From NCBI RefSeq assembly GCF_021010575.1, contig NZ_JAJNAG010000012.1:25440-89439 (forward strand): a stretch of 64,000 nt of DNA, read 5' to 3'. The notes under the pieces were generated by a model. The model was not told the DNA's origin. It ran no database searches and saw nothing but the letters and a program-made list of their open reading frames with translations. Position numbers and translations under genes: made by a program. Position 1 is the stretch's first letter. Each line of letters begins with the position of its first letter. Source of the stretch: Limnobaculum eriocheiris (lineage in GTDB: Bacteria; Pseudomonadota; Gammaproteobacteria; Enterobacterales; Enterobacteriaceae). Shown here piece after piece: positions 33,431 through 42,667 of this stretch.

Positions 33431-33887
33431 ACAGCAGCACTTCATTAAACACTTCCCCATGCCTTTACCCCCATACGCCAAAACCACTATCCGTTTGGCT
33501 TTTGGATCGAAACGCCAAACAGGGAAATTAGCCCATTTACTGTTTGGCTTCTCGATTGAAATCCAACGCTGCTAAGCCTTGCCAGTACTGGCTCAAAGCA
33601 AGATTTGGCACTTTTTTCCCCCTAAACCAACCTCGGCATCAAAGTACAAACCGTTTGATTTTTTAAACCCAGAATGCAAACGATCGTTTGGCGTCTCGAT
33701 TTTTTTGCACTAGTTGAATGCCGCCAAACAGAGCCGCATTGGACTATATATTTCAATCAGTTAGCCGCGCACAGGTCATCATAAAAAACCGATTTGACTG
33801 GTGAGTTTGATGGCCATTTCTTTCATCTAATTCACCACCGCGTCTGCACCCGACGACTGAAAATAGACGGCATGACGAACCAACAAG
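33431..33887. other. Repeat-rich noncoding gap in the island
   Basis: No gene is visible in 457 bases. The 7-mer GTTTGGC occurs at 33493, 33542 and 33686, and its complement GCCAAAC at 33514 and 33723. Two copies extend to GTTTGGC(T/G)TCTCGAT (33542-33556, 33686-33700). A perfect palindrome AAACGATCGTTT lies at 33678-33689. This looks like binding sites of an origin or transfer region rather than a promoter. Confidence 0.6.
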
Positions 33888-34586
33888 GTGATAAGTGACG
33901 TGTTATGGGCAAGTGCTAACGATTTGGATAGAGAATGGATACAGCAGGTGGTCGCTTTACTGGTTGTGCATGGCGCGTTTACCCTCTACCCAGCATTAAG
34001 CCAGTGCGATAATGCCGCCGAACGCTTAACCCGCTGGCTGACCTATCAGTTACCACGCGTTAAAAAAGCACACCCTAGCTGCCCGATTCACCAATGGCTG
34101 AATAGCATTGGCGCGCAAGTGATCGTAAAAAAATGGCAGAGCCCTGAGCAATGGCCAAACCTGTATTGGCTACCTTTACCTGAGGTTGAAGGCCACGCGC
34201 AAGGCGGCTTGGTTTTGTTGCCAGCACATTTGTTACCTACATATAGGGATGGCACGTGCCAAACCAACACATTGCACGTAAACACACCGGCCAACGCCCG
34301 TATTTTTTGGTGCATTACGCCTTTATCTAAAACAGGAAAGCGCGCTACCTTGCACCCCTCACAGCAAAACCGCGCCTTTTGCCTGCCCAGTGCGTCAGAG
34401 CAAATAGGCAAATCTTGTACGGGGTTATTACTGAGAGGTTTGAGAAAAGAGAGTCAAAAACGAAACGGCAACGTAATCAGCCACCAAATCAACCTAGCGC
34501 TGTTGCACCACCTTTGTGAGCCGGAGAATGAAGTTTGGATGAAAGCGAGTTTTGGTACCGTAACTCATTACGGTACCAAAAATTAG
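33888..34586 (+). CDS. Island protein of unknown function
   Basis: The 232-residue frame starts at a GTG within an AAGGTG sequence; a second GTG at 33900, with AAGGTG as its ribosome binding site, is the likelier start. I do not recognise a family. It is rich in tryptophan, histidine and proline (YWLPLPEVEGHAQGGLVLLP) and has no signal peptide or membrane helix. The C-terminal codons are part of a perfect 14-bp hairpin that runs up to the stop codon. It follows the repeat-rich gap and may be a partner of that site. Confidence 0.6.
   Translation: MISDVLWASANDLDREWIQQVVALLVVHGAFTLYPALSQCDNAAERLTRWLTYQLPRVKKAHPSCPIHQWLNSIGAQVIVKKWQSPEQWPNLYWLPLPEVEGHAQGGLVLLPAHLLPTYRDGTCQTNTLHVNTPANARIFWCITPLSKTGKRATLHPSQQNRAFCLPSASEQIGKSCTGLLLRGLRKESQKRNGNVISHQINLALLHHLCEPENEVWMKASFGTVTHYGTKN
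34550..34581 (+). terminator. Perfect hairpin overlapping the end of the unknown island gene
   Basis: TTTTGGTACCGTAA-CTCA-TTACGGTACCAAAA is a perfect 14-bp stem that lies inside the last codons of the preceding gene and ends 3 bases before its stop. It has A/T runs on both sides, so it could work as a terminator in either direction. Confidence 0.6.
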
Positions 34587-34695
34587 AAGCCCCAAAAAAA
34601 GTAACCCCTCACAGGGCGCTGATCTAACGGGTAGCGGGAGGGGTGTTGTTGGTGCGATTTTTAATATTAACAAAGCTGAATGGACATATATTCGT

Positions 34696-34723
34696 ACCAT
34701 CTCGTGTAGAACCACGAAATGGT
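34696..34723 (-). terminator. Imperfect hairpin past the YgjP-like gene
   Basis: ACCAT-c-TCGTG and CACGA-a-ATGGT pair with one mismatch, about 55 bases downstream of the end of the restriction-modification operon on the - strand. It is a weak terminator candidate with no clear U tract. Confidence 0.35.
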
Positions 34724-34776
34724 CAGTAATATATCCATTAATACCCCTGTTCACCTGCATTAAACAAAACCAAACT

Positions 34777-35490
34777 TTAGTAAATCCAATTATTATGTGC
34801 TAAAGGCATTCGGTTTAACAAATCACGGCGCTCTCGCCAATCGGGAAGTAGCTTGTCCATATACCCCTTGAAGCGTTCATTGTGATTACGCTCAAGCAAG
34901 TGCACCAATTCATGCACTAGGATGTACTCCAAACACTCCGGTGGCTTTTTAGCAAGTTCTAAATTCAGCCAAATACGCCTGGCCTGCGTGTTGCAGCTGC
35001 CCCACTTGGTTTTCATCTTTTTGACTCCCCAATCGGCAGCTGTAACGCCGATCTTATCTTCCCAAACAGGCAATAACGCAGCGATTCGCGCTTTAAGTGC
35101 ATCTCGATAATATGAGCTCAGTACCAGCGCCTTGTTCTCAAGCGTTGTTGCAGTATTAACATATAAATGCAATCGACCACGACCAAGCTTGATTTCATGC
35201 TTTCCGGAACACTCGATAAGATTCAGACGATAACGTCTGCCCCAAAGGTAATGGCATTCTCCGCTAACCATTGCTCGATCAGATTGGCGAGGTTGTTTGG
35301 CAAAATCACTCTGCTGTTTCTTGATCCAAGGAATGCGGCTGATCACTGCCATACGGATTGCGGTTTCTGTCATAGATTCAGGAGCAGAAACACGCACACG
35401 CCCATCAGGTGGCAACACGCTGATATGAAGGTTTTTAATTGCCTTACGATTTAACTGCATCGCAATAGAACCAATTTCTACCTTAGGCAT
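34777..35490 (-). CDS. YgjP-like zinc metallopeptidase (M48/DUF45)
   Basis: The 237-residue protein has the zinc-binding HELVH motif with a further histidine in LLERNHNERFKGYMD, as in the YgjP/DUF45 family related to SprT. WGVKKMKTKWGSCN is the family's WGSC segment. The ATG overlaps the hsdR stop by one base (TGATG), so translation is coupled; a TTG one codon earlier is unlikely. Such genes are often found directly behind hsdR in type I systems, where their role is unsettled. It may trim or turn over restriction subunits, which is a guess. Confidence 0.88.
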   Translation of the reverse strand: MPKVEIGSIAMQLNRKAIKNLHISVLPPDGRVRVSAPESMTETAIRMAVISRIPWIKKQQSDFAKQPRQSDRAMVSGECHYLWGRRYRLNLIECSGKHEIKLGRGRLHLYVNTATTLENKALVLSSYYRDALKARIAALLPVWEDKIGVTAADWGVKKMKTKWGSCNTQARRIWLNLELAKKPPECLEYILVHELVHLLERNHNERFKGYMDKLLPDWRERRDLLNRMPLAHNNWIY

Positions 35491-38400
35491 CAATGGTACT
35501 CTTTTTGCGCTTTTGCCAATTCCATTACACCCTGAATATCCACCTCATACCCCGTCGTTTCTTCTCGCACCGCATTGGCAATTTCTCGCTCCTTAAAGCG
35601 ATCTCCCACCCAATCCGCTTTTTTGGTATAACGAATGGCACTATCTATTTTGGTAGCCAGCAATTCATCTTGACCAAAATTATCGTAAAACGCGCGTTTT
35701 GGATTAGAGTCCATCGATGGCGGATAGTTAGCCGCTGTCTGCTCCGGACGTATAACCTTACGAGATAGCTCGCGGATTTTTTCCAGATACTCTTGATATT
35801 CAATCGCTTTTTGGCGACGAAGCTCAATCAGCTCATCCAATAACACCGACATTTGCTCGTAATACTTAGGGTTAACCGGGTTTTCATCAACGATGGTTTT
35901 ACGCACGTTATTTTCGATGGTTTCGGCCATGGCTTCCTGATTTTTATGAATACTTTCAGGCAAAGCCTCCACGGCATCAGCGCCTTTTTCGACAATGAGC
36001 TCAATAAGCCCCAGCTCTTCAAAATCCATCAGTACTTCGCTGTCATCCGCACGAATATACATATCTAACAAATGGCGCATCGCAGGCTCAAAGCGTTTCA
36101 TTTCTACCAAATCGCCACTGGCCAGTTTTACTTCGTCACGTACTTTTTCAAAATGAGCCACTTCAACTCTTATCAAGTCTACATCTTGCGCAGAATAGCC
36201 TGCATCAGGCATTTCATTGGCGATATTGGCGAACGCACGCAGCAGTTTGGCAACGTTCTGATAAAGCGTTAAACGCAGTGCTTCTTTCTCGGTGAGCTCG
36301 TCTTGGTTCAGACCTGACTTACCACAAAAATAATAAATGTAGTCTTCCGTATTGCGTGGCACTTTTACCGGCTCACACAAGGCGCGCACCATTTCCAGCG
36401 CATTATCCAAATCGAGCTTGGCTTGCTCTAAACGATCTTTCAGCAGCCCCGCAACGTCTTCCTTGTCATAACCATCAAATGCGCCTTGCGTATAATCAGA
36501 AATCGCTTTATCCAACGAGCGGAACAGATCTTTGTAATCAATGATGTAACCGTATTCTTTATCATCGCCATCCAAGCGGTTCACGCGGCAAATGGCCTGA
36601 AACAGATTGTGATCAGCCATCTGTTTGTCGATATACAAATAGGTAGCCGAAGGGGCGTCGAAGCCAGTCAGCAACTTATCGACCACGATGAGCAAGCGCA
36701 TTTGTCCTGGCTCATCAATAAATTGCTTTTTAACTTCTTTTTCAAACTCTTCAACTCGGTTAGCGGCCTTGTCTTCCGGTTGCTCGAAGTAATCCGCAAG
36801 CATTTTGCGGTAAATATCGTACTTAAAGAGCTTTTCCGTTAAACCTTCACCGGTTTCTTCCCCTTTAATGCTTGCAGCAGTCGGCTGAAAACTGGTGACA
36901 ATAGCCACCTTACCGGCTAAATCTGTTTGGCTGAACATTTCATAAGCTTTACAAGCTTGATAAACACTAGAGCAGACCAACATGGCATTGCCGTAGCCAT
37001 CCATCAGGCGTGGCTTAGTGTCCATATCCAGCAAGATATCGTTCACAATTTGCTGCAAACGCGATTTACTGGACAGCACCTTTTGCATGGTGCCCCATTT
37101 CTGTTTCAACTGGGTTTTCGCTAATCGAGATAAGCCGCGAGTTTTCGCTTCAAACCATTCATCGACCTTTTTCTGCGACGTGACGTTTTGGTCAATGTCT
37201 CGAGCTTCGTAGCGTAAATCGAGCACAACACCATCGGCCACAGCTTCATCAAACTTATAGGTGTGAATGTAAGAGCCAAATACCTCAACCGATTTTTTCT
37301 TGTCTTTCTTCATCAAAGGCGTGCCAGTGAAGCCGACAAACATGGCTTCTGGCAGAATGGACTTCATCGCTTCGTGCAACTTGCCCGATTGAGTACGGTG
37401 ACACTCGTCCACAAACACAAACAAATCGCCTTTGGCTTTAAAGTCCGATGGTAGCGATTTCTTTAACTCGGCAATAAACTCATCCGTCGCGGTATCGTTT
37501 TCCGAATCTGACTGCCGACCAAATTTATGGACTAAAGAGCACACCAACCAAGGGTTAGGCTGATTGAGTGTCGCCACCAAATCGGCACCGCTTTTGGTGC
37601 GATAAATATCTTCCTCAACACCGGTGAACACTTTTTCAATCTGCTCATCCAGCTCTGTACGATCGGTCACAATCAATACACGTGCGTCTTTTACATTTTC
37701 GCGTATCCATTTGGCCAGCCATACCATGGTGAGGCTTTTGCCAGAACCTTGCGTATGCCAAATAATGCCGCCTTCACGCCTTGCTATATGGCGTTTTGCC
37801 GCTTCAATACCAAAGAATTGATTGTGGCGACAGGTCTTTTTAATACCCGCATCGAAAACAATAAAATCGTGGATAATTTGCAGAAAGCGCGCTTTGTTAC
37901 ACACGCGGCTCAGGTGAAAATCGAGTTTATGATCGTATGGCCTTCTATTTGGCTCATGACTGCTGCAATCTTCCTTCCACTCAAGGTAGTGTTTTTCAGG
38001 GGTTTCAATGGTGCCGTAACGCAAACCTTGAGTGTCATTACCCGCCATCACCAATTGCATAGTGGTGAAGAAGTTACGAATAAAATCTTTCTTTTGGTTA
38101 TCGAGGTTCTGGCGAATACCTTCAGAGACAGACACCGAAGAGCGTTTCAGCTCAACCACACCGAGTGCGATACCATTGACATACAGCACTATGTCTGGGC
38201 GCTTCTTATTCTCACCCTTAATGGACACTTCTTCGGCAATGGCAAAATCGTTCGTCTCAGGGTTCTTCCAGTCAATCAACCACACGGTTTCATTAAGATG
38301 GCCAGCACCTTCTTTGTCTTTCACGCCGTAACGCAGCAGGCGATAAACCTCTTTATTGGCGTAATAGAGCTTTTTACCTTCGCCCAGCGCTGCTGCCGTA

Positions 38401-38600
38401 TCCAATTGGCGAATAGCACGATTGATCAACGCCTCGCTGACACCACGCTTTTTTAGCCAATCAACCAGGATATCCACTTCAATATTTTTATTATTAGCGC
38501 GATCCTGCCAATCACCTAAATAGCGATAGCCTAAGTCAGTTTGAAAAAACTGAACGATACGATTTTGGGTAGCGCGCTCACGCTGACCAACGTTACTCAT
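35490..38600 (-). CDS. hsdR: Type I restriction enzyme, R subunit
   Basis: HsdR is the motor and nuclease of a type I restriction complex: it binds HsdM2S at an unmodified site, pulls in DNA with ATP and cuts at a distance. The 1036-residue protein has the PD-ExK nuclease (D136 in RPDIVLY, E150 and K152 in VVELKRS). The SF2 motor has TQGSGKS (283-289), DECH (398-401) and FTGTP (424-428). A helical region at the C-terminus binds the methylase. It looks complete. It is separated from hsdM/hsdS by two further genes in the same direction, with 153 bases before it that may hold a promoter. Confidence 0.96.
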   Translation of the reverse strand: MSNVGQRERATQNRIVQFFQTDLGYRYLGDWQDRANNKNIEVDILVDWLKKRGVSEALINRAIRQLDTAAALGEGKKLYYANKEVYRLLRYGVKDKEGAGHLNETVWLIDWKNPETNDFAIAEEVSIKGENKKRPDIVLYVNGIALGVVELKRSSVSVSEGIRQNLDNQKKDFIRNFFTTMQLVMAGNDTQGLRYGTIETPEKHYLEWKEDCSSHEPNRRPYDHKLDFHLSRVCNKARFLQIIHDFIVFDAGIKKTCRHNQFFGIEAAKRHIARREGGIIWHTQGSGKSLTMVWLAKWIRENVKDARVLIVTDRTELDEQIEKVFTGVEEDIYRTKSGADLVATLNQPNPWLVCSLVHKFGRQSDSENDTATDEFIAELKKSLPSDFKAKGDLFVFVDECHRTQSGKLHEAMKSILPEAMFVGFTGTPLMKKDKKKSVEVFGSYIHTYKFDEAVADGVVLDLRYEARDIDQNVTSQKKVDEWFEAKTRGLSRLAKTQLKQKWGTMQKVLSSKSRLQQIVNDILLDMDTKPRLMDGYGNAMLVCSSVYQACKAYEMFSQTDLAGKVAIVTSFQPTAASIKGEETGEGLTEKLFKYDIYRKMLADYFEQPEDKAANRVEEFEKEVKKQFIDEPGQMRLLIVVDKLLTGFDAPSATYLYIDKQMADHNLFQAICRVNRLDGDDKEYGYIIDYKDLFRSLDKAISDYTQGAFDGYDKEDVAGLLKDRLEQAKLDLDNALEMVRALCEPVKVPRNTEDYIYYFCGKSGLNQDELTEKEALRLTLYQNVAKLLRAFANIANEMPDAGYSAQDVDLIRVEVAHFEKVRDEVKLASGDLVEMKRFEPAMRHLLDMYIRADDSEVLMDFEELGLIELIVEKGADAVEALPESIHKNQEAMAETIENNVRKTIVDENPVNPKYYEQMSVLLDELIELRRQKAIEYQEYLEKIRELSRKVIRPEQTAANYPPSMDSNPKRAFYDNFGQDELLATKIDSAIRYTKKADWVGDRFKEREIANAVREETTGYEVDIQGVMELAKAQKEYH

Positions 38601-38753
38601 CCTAACCTCTAATCAATTCGAAGCTTGCTCCCCTTGCCAATCAAGCAACGATCAAGCAAATTTTATCCTTTAAAATCAATCTGGTATTGCTAAATTAATT
38701 GACTTCAACACCACTCGGTCAAGCTCAATCAAGCAAAAATTCATTTTCTTCGT

Positions 38754-39974
38754 CTAGCGATATAACACCGTTTTTAAATGATCATCGGTTAATTCAAACT
38801 CTGGCTCTTTACCCGTGAGCGCTTTGGTTAGCGGAACAATTTTGGTTCTAACACCCATTCCTCGATAATCGACATAGCCATAATCACGTAAAACTTCCAT
38901 GACGATGGTATTCCGTGGAGAACGCTGACCTGCCTTCATTTTTTCAACTGTCATTGAATTTGGCAAAGCACCAGGGCTAATCACTTCAAGGCGATTCGAG
39001 TACCCAGACACTTCAATCTCAACAAACCGAGTCCAATCTCGGTGCGCCAGTGAGTTAATCAATGTCTCCCTAACGGCTTCAAGGGGATAAAACCACTTTG
39101 TTTCCCGTCTCAGCCCTGCATCTACCTCACCAGACTCCTCAGATATAAAGGGTGTCATCGCTTCCATAAAGCGCTCAATAACGCCGCCATCGACCAAGCG
39201 TTTATCACCATTATCGAGATCCCAGCGACCAACCATTGGGCCATCTATAATGTCATCCAGCGCTGCTTGGTATTCCTTATCATCGCCAGTAAATGCCATC
39301 ACTCTTAATCCAGCTTGCTTTAAGTAACGGCGCGGGCTTTTGCCAAACAGCACCAGTCCTGCAATGGTGCAGCAAATGTTACCTGCCGCCTCCGTTAAAA
39401 ACCCAAGCCCGAGAAGCCTTGCTTGCCATTCTTCAGGAGACTTCGGTACATCTGGATCACGCAAGATATCCCGAACATAATTCATCAGCCGCGCATCATC
39501 CAAACAACTGATATCTGTACGAGGAACGGGCATGACTTCAGTGTGTAACATGCCACCCAATTCAAAAAGCCGCATTTGCTGCTCTCTGGTCGCCAGTCTG
39601 GACGTTGTGCCTACACGAATGTAGATTTCTTCTTTCCCGCTGTGACGAACGACATAAGGCTTTGAGATACCAATAGGGAAGCTCACAACTGCCACGGTTT
39701 TGTCATCGTCTAACTTTACCTCTTCATAAAAAGGCAAAATCATAGGATGGATTTTGTTCTGAAAAACATTCATCACCCATTCTTCGAGATCGTCCCTTTG
39801 AATACCGCTGATTACCCCATCGTCTTCTACGCCAAGCAGTACTCTTCCGCCTTGGAAGTTGGCCATAGCCACCACTTCTTTTGCCAGTTGTTCAGGGCGA
39901 ATATCGTCCCGCTTAAACTCCACACCTGAGTTTTCACCATTGGCAATAATTTCTAATAATTCTGTCTTTAACAT
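38754..39974 (-). CDS. AlbA_2-type putative DNA-binding protein with C-terminal ATPase-like and winged-helix parts
   Basis: The protein (406 aa) starts with the AlbA_2/Schlafen-like domain (about 1-125): GVEFKRDDIRPEQLAKEVVA and GGRVLLGVEDDG are its marks, and EEIYIRVGTTSRLAT ends it. The C-terminal half has the HATPase_c_4-type segment (EAVRETLINSLAHRDW) and a final helix-turn-helix. Such proteins are often annotated as RecG-like helicases or transcription regulators and are frequent in restriction-modification loci. The ATG at 39974 has GGGAG upstream; a TTG at 40004 overlaps the previous gene's stop and is less likely. Its position between the TrlF-like gene and hsdR suggests a role in the same defence operon. 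Confidence 0.83.
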   Translation of the reverse strand: MLKTELLEIIANGENSGVEFKRDDIRPEQLAKEVVAMANFQGGRVLLGVEDDGVISGIQRDDLEEWVMNVFQNKIHPMILPFYEEVKLDDDKTVAVVSFPIGISKPYVVRHSGKEEIYIRVGTTSRLATREQQMRLFELGGMLHTEVMPVPRTDISCLDDARLMNYVRDILRDPDVPKSPEEWQARLLGLGFLTEAAGNICCTIAGLVLFGKSPRRYLKQAGLRVMAFTGDDKEYQAALDDIIDGPMVGRWDLDNGDKRLVDGGVIERFMEAMTPFISEESGEVDAGLRRETKWFYPLEAVRETLINSLAHRDWTRFVEIEVSGYSNRLEVISPGALPNSMTVEKMKAGQRSPRNTIVMEVLRDYGYVDYRGMGVRTKIVPLTKALTGKEPEFELTDDHLKTVLYR

Positions 39975-40000
39975 ACTTTTCTCCCAAGGGGCACAGGTGC

Positions 40001-42667
40001 TCAATTAAAACCGTATTTCTCACGGCGCTGATTGAACGCACTTTTGCCCCCTTCCAAAATATCGGCTGCCAGCTCTTGGACTTTTGGTACATCAATAGCC
40101 CCTTGCTGCTCTGACAAAATCATCCCTTTACTATCTTCAACACTTAACACACCGATCCATTCTGCATCACCGAATACGGGGATATTGGCATTATGTGTGG
40201 CAAACAGAAATTGCCGGCTTAATTTTGCTCTGCGAAGTTCTGCGACAATACGTTCGGCAATAAATGCGTTATCCAAGTTGTCTTCCGGTTGATCCAAAAT
40301 CAAAGGGTCTTGATTGTCCAAAAGCAACAAATGCAAAACAGCGGTACACTGCTGCCCCGTCGATAAGTCATCAATAGGGCGAAATACCGCCTCTCGCTCG
40401 CCATGGGTCACATTCAGTTCAATGGCCATCGTATCGGGCAGTTGCAACTCTTCCAGCTCTAAGAGCTTTATTTCTGGCAATCGGGTTAAGGCGGTAATAA
40501 CCGTACCTGTGACGCCAAAGTTCTGGGCTAATTCTGCTTCTCCCTGGCGAATGGTGGTTGCGAGATTACTGGGTGAAAAATCGCCATCCAACACCCAAGC
40601 CAAACGCTTAGGCCCTACGCCCTCTAAACTGCATTCGCTAAGAAAATCAACAAACGCTTGGCGGTTCCCTTCCGGCTGCAAGGTAAGCCGAACCTTTTGC
40701 TCCAGCTTTCGCGTTAAGCGTTTGACTGACTTCAAAATACTGGTCGCTCTGGCGCTAGTATGCTGATCCAACTCCAACAATAGCTTTTTGCGCTGGCCGT
40801 ACAACTCGTCAATTTGCGCCTGGCGATGTTGTAACGTAGTTTGCTTGGGTCTGATCTGCTCAATCTGCTTCAGCAGCGTCTGATACTCTGCACCAATTTG
40901 ACGTCCTGTTTTTCCTTGGCTTGCAGGAATATCTTTAAAGGCTTTTTCTAAATTTTGCTCTTCAGTCTGCTGTTTTTCCAACAACGCTAGCTGAAGCGGT
41001 GCCAGTTGTGTGTCTGCGTTCAAAGCAAGCTGTTCCAGTTGCACTAGCGCTTGCTGTACACCTGTTTTTAAGGCGTCCAACACCACGCGCTGCTGCCTAA
41101 ATAAATCAGTATGAGGCAAACCATCCAATGCGCTGTCACTTAAAAAAACCGTATCAGGCAAGCTGTCTTTGAGGGCTTCAATGGCGTCTTTTACGCGAGT
41201 CACATCTTCATCAACACGCGCTTTTAACTGCTTTTCTTTTTCCAGCTTAGGAATAATTTTCAGCTTTTCTTCAATCCCTAATGCTTGATACTGTTTAGCT
41301 TGATCCAACAGCTTGGGCAAGCGCTCCACCTCTGCTTCAACATCGTCTTTCTGGCTCAGGGCACGCTTGATGGATTCTCGATTTTCTTTCAGTTTTGCCA
41401 GCACCTTGGCAATGTCGGCATCAAATTGCTCGTGTTCCCCTTCCAAAAAGCGTTCTATGAGTTGATTACGGCTATGTTCATCGCGGGTCATTTCATAGAT
41501 TTCATTTTGTCCGTAAAGCTCGATGCCCGGCAGCAGATCGGTGGGGTGGTACGGTGAAATATTGCCTTGTTCATCCACCACCACGGGTTGATTACCATAT
41601 TTTCGACTTACAGTGAATTTACGGCCATGCAGTACGGCTGAGCGCAGCGTAATTTCCACCAACCCCCGCTCTTTGCCAAGGTTGGTATCAATAACACTCT
41701 TATGCTGTTTTAACGCGTTTTGCGTTTTAGGCTCCAACGCGAATGCATAGCGAATACACTCCAACAAGGTTGATTTGCCCGTACCACGCCCACCAATAAC
41801 GGCATTAAGATGGTCAGACAACTCAATATCAACGCCGTCCAGATAGCCGCCAACAAAGCGAATACGTTCGATGGCAGAGGCATAGTTTTCCGGCTTATCG
41901 GAATTTAAACGAACCCTTGAGCCAGCATCCAAAAAAGCCTGTTTAAACGAGGCAAAACAAGGCTTGGTCATCTTGATTAAACAGGAAGCACCTGCTTCTT
42001 TTATTTTTTCAGGTGCCTCAACATCAGCTGCGTTAATCGCGGCCATCTCCCGTTCACGTTTATAGTTAGCGTCTTTATTAAGGAAAACTTTTCGGTAAAA
42101 ATCATTTTCTACGCCACGCAAATCTTCTATCGAACCCGGTATCTGCGCCGCTAATAGACCTTGGTGTTGCCATACATGATTCATCTGACCAATTTTGAGC
42201 AAACCATTGTCATTGGTACAGTGTGCCGCGTAGATAAAGCCACCTTGCTGATCCACTTCATCAATTAACTGCTCTGCACTTAACTTCGAAGGGCGAACAC
42301 CGTCCTGAGGATCCAATAGCCGCAAGCAGCCCAGAATTCGCTCAAGCTCTTGCGCCGATTTGCTCTCATCAAACAAACAAACAAAATGTATTTTTTCACT
42401 TGAGGCAATCTCAAAACCGGGAAATACCACGATACCATGTTGATTAAACAAGGTTCGAATCGAGTCAACACCGTCCACTGAACCATGGTCAGCCAAACCG
42501 ATAATCTCAATGCCCGCCTCCAGTGCTGCATTTAATAACTGCTGGTTATAGTCAGACTCAGACAAGCTCTGTTGTTGGCCACGGTATTCAATATAGCCCG
42601 CTGGATTAACCTGCAACGCACATTTAAAAAAGCGAGCTTTTTTATAACTTTGCTGTTGGTCAGCCAT
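40001..42667 (-). CDS. TrlF-like protein: PHP domain plus SMC/Rad50-like ATPase
   Basis: The N-terminal 250 residues form a PHP phosphoesterase domain (GLADHGS with D60/H61, PGFEI with E86, H94, H149), although the usual first H-x-H is not obvious. From about residue 270 an ABC-type ATPase follows: GGRGTGKS (292-299), a long coiled-coil insertion (about 415-640), LSTGQQC as signature, LILDQPEDNLD as Walker B and FATHNAN as the switch histidine. This is the TrlF-type architecture. The start overlaps the hsdS end by 8 bases, so it belongs to the restriction operon. A nucleic-acid or nucleotide-cleaving defence activity gated by an SMC-like ATPase is plausible but not proven. Confidence 0.85.
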   Translation of the reverse strand: MADQQQSYKKARFFKCALQVNPAGYIEYRGQQQSLSESDYNQQLLNAALEAGIEIIGLADHGSVDGVDSIRTLFNQHGIVVFPGFEIASSEKIHFVCLFDESKSAQELERILGCLRLLDPQDGVRPSKLSAEQLIDEVDQQGGFIYAAHCTNDNGLLKIGQMNHVWQHQGLLAAQIPGSIEDLRGVENDFYRKVFLNKDANYKREREMAAINAADVEAPEKIKEAGASCLIKMTKPCFASFKQAFLDAGSRVRLNSDKPENYASAIERIRFVGGYLDGVDIELSDHLNAVIGGRGTGKSTLLECIRYAFALEPKTQNALKQHKSVIDTNLGKERGLVEITLRSAVLHGRKFTVSRKYGNQPVVVDEQGNISPYHPTDLLPGIELYGQNEIYEMTRDEHSRNQLIERFLEGEHEQFDADIAKVLAKLKENRESIKRALSQKDDVEAEVERLPKLLDQAKQYQALGIEEKLKIIPKLEKEKQLKARVDEDVTRVKDAIEALKDSLPDTVFLSDSALDGLPHTDLFRQQRVVLDALKTGVQQALVQLEQLALNADTQLAPLQLALLEKQQTEEQNLEKAFKDIPASQGKTGRQIGAEYQTLLKQIEQIRPKQTTLQHRQAQIDELYGQRKKLLLELDQHTSARATSILKSVKRLTRKLEQKVRLTLQPEGNRQAFVDFLSECSLEGVGPKRLAWVLDGDFSPSNLATTIRQGEAELAQNFGVTGTVITALTRLPEIKLLELEELQLPDTMAIELNVTHGEREAVFRPIDDLSTGQQCTAVLHLLLLDNQDPLILDQPEDNLDNAFIAERIVAELRRAKLSRQFLFATHNANIPVFGDAEWIGVLSVEDSKGMILSEQQGAIDVPKVQELAADILEGGKSAFNQRREKYGFN

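Noticed and set aside
37749-38456. A 235-codon frame on the + strand inside hsdR
   Set aside because: It is antisense to a well-supported restriction subunit and its protein looks like none known.
38754-39974. RecG-type helicase
   Set aside because: No Walker motifs or helicase motifs are present; the AlbA_2 and HATPase-like parts explain why such proteins are often labelled RecG-like.
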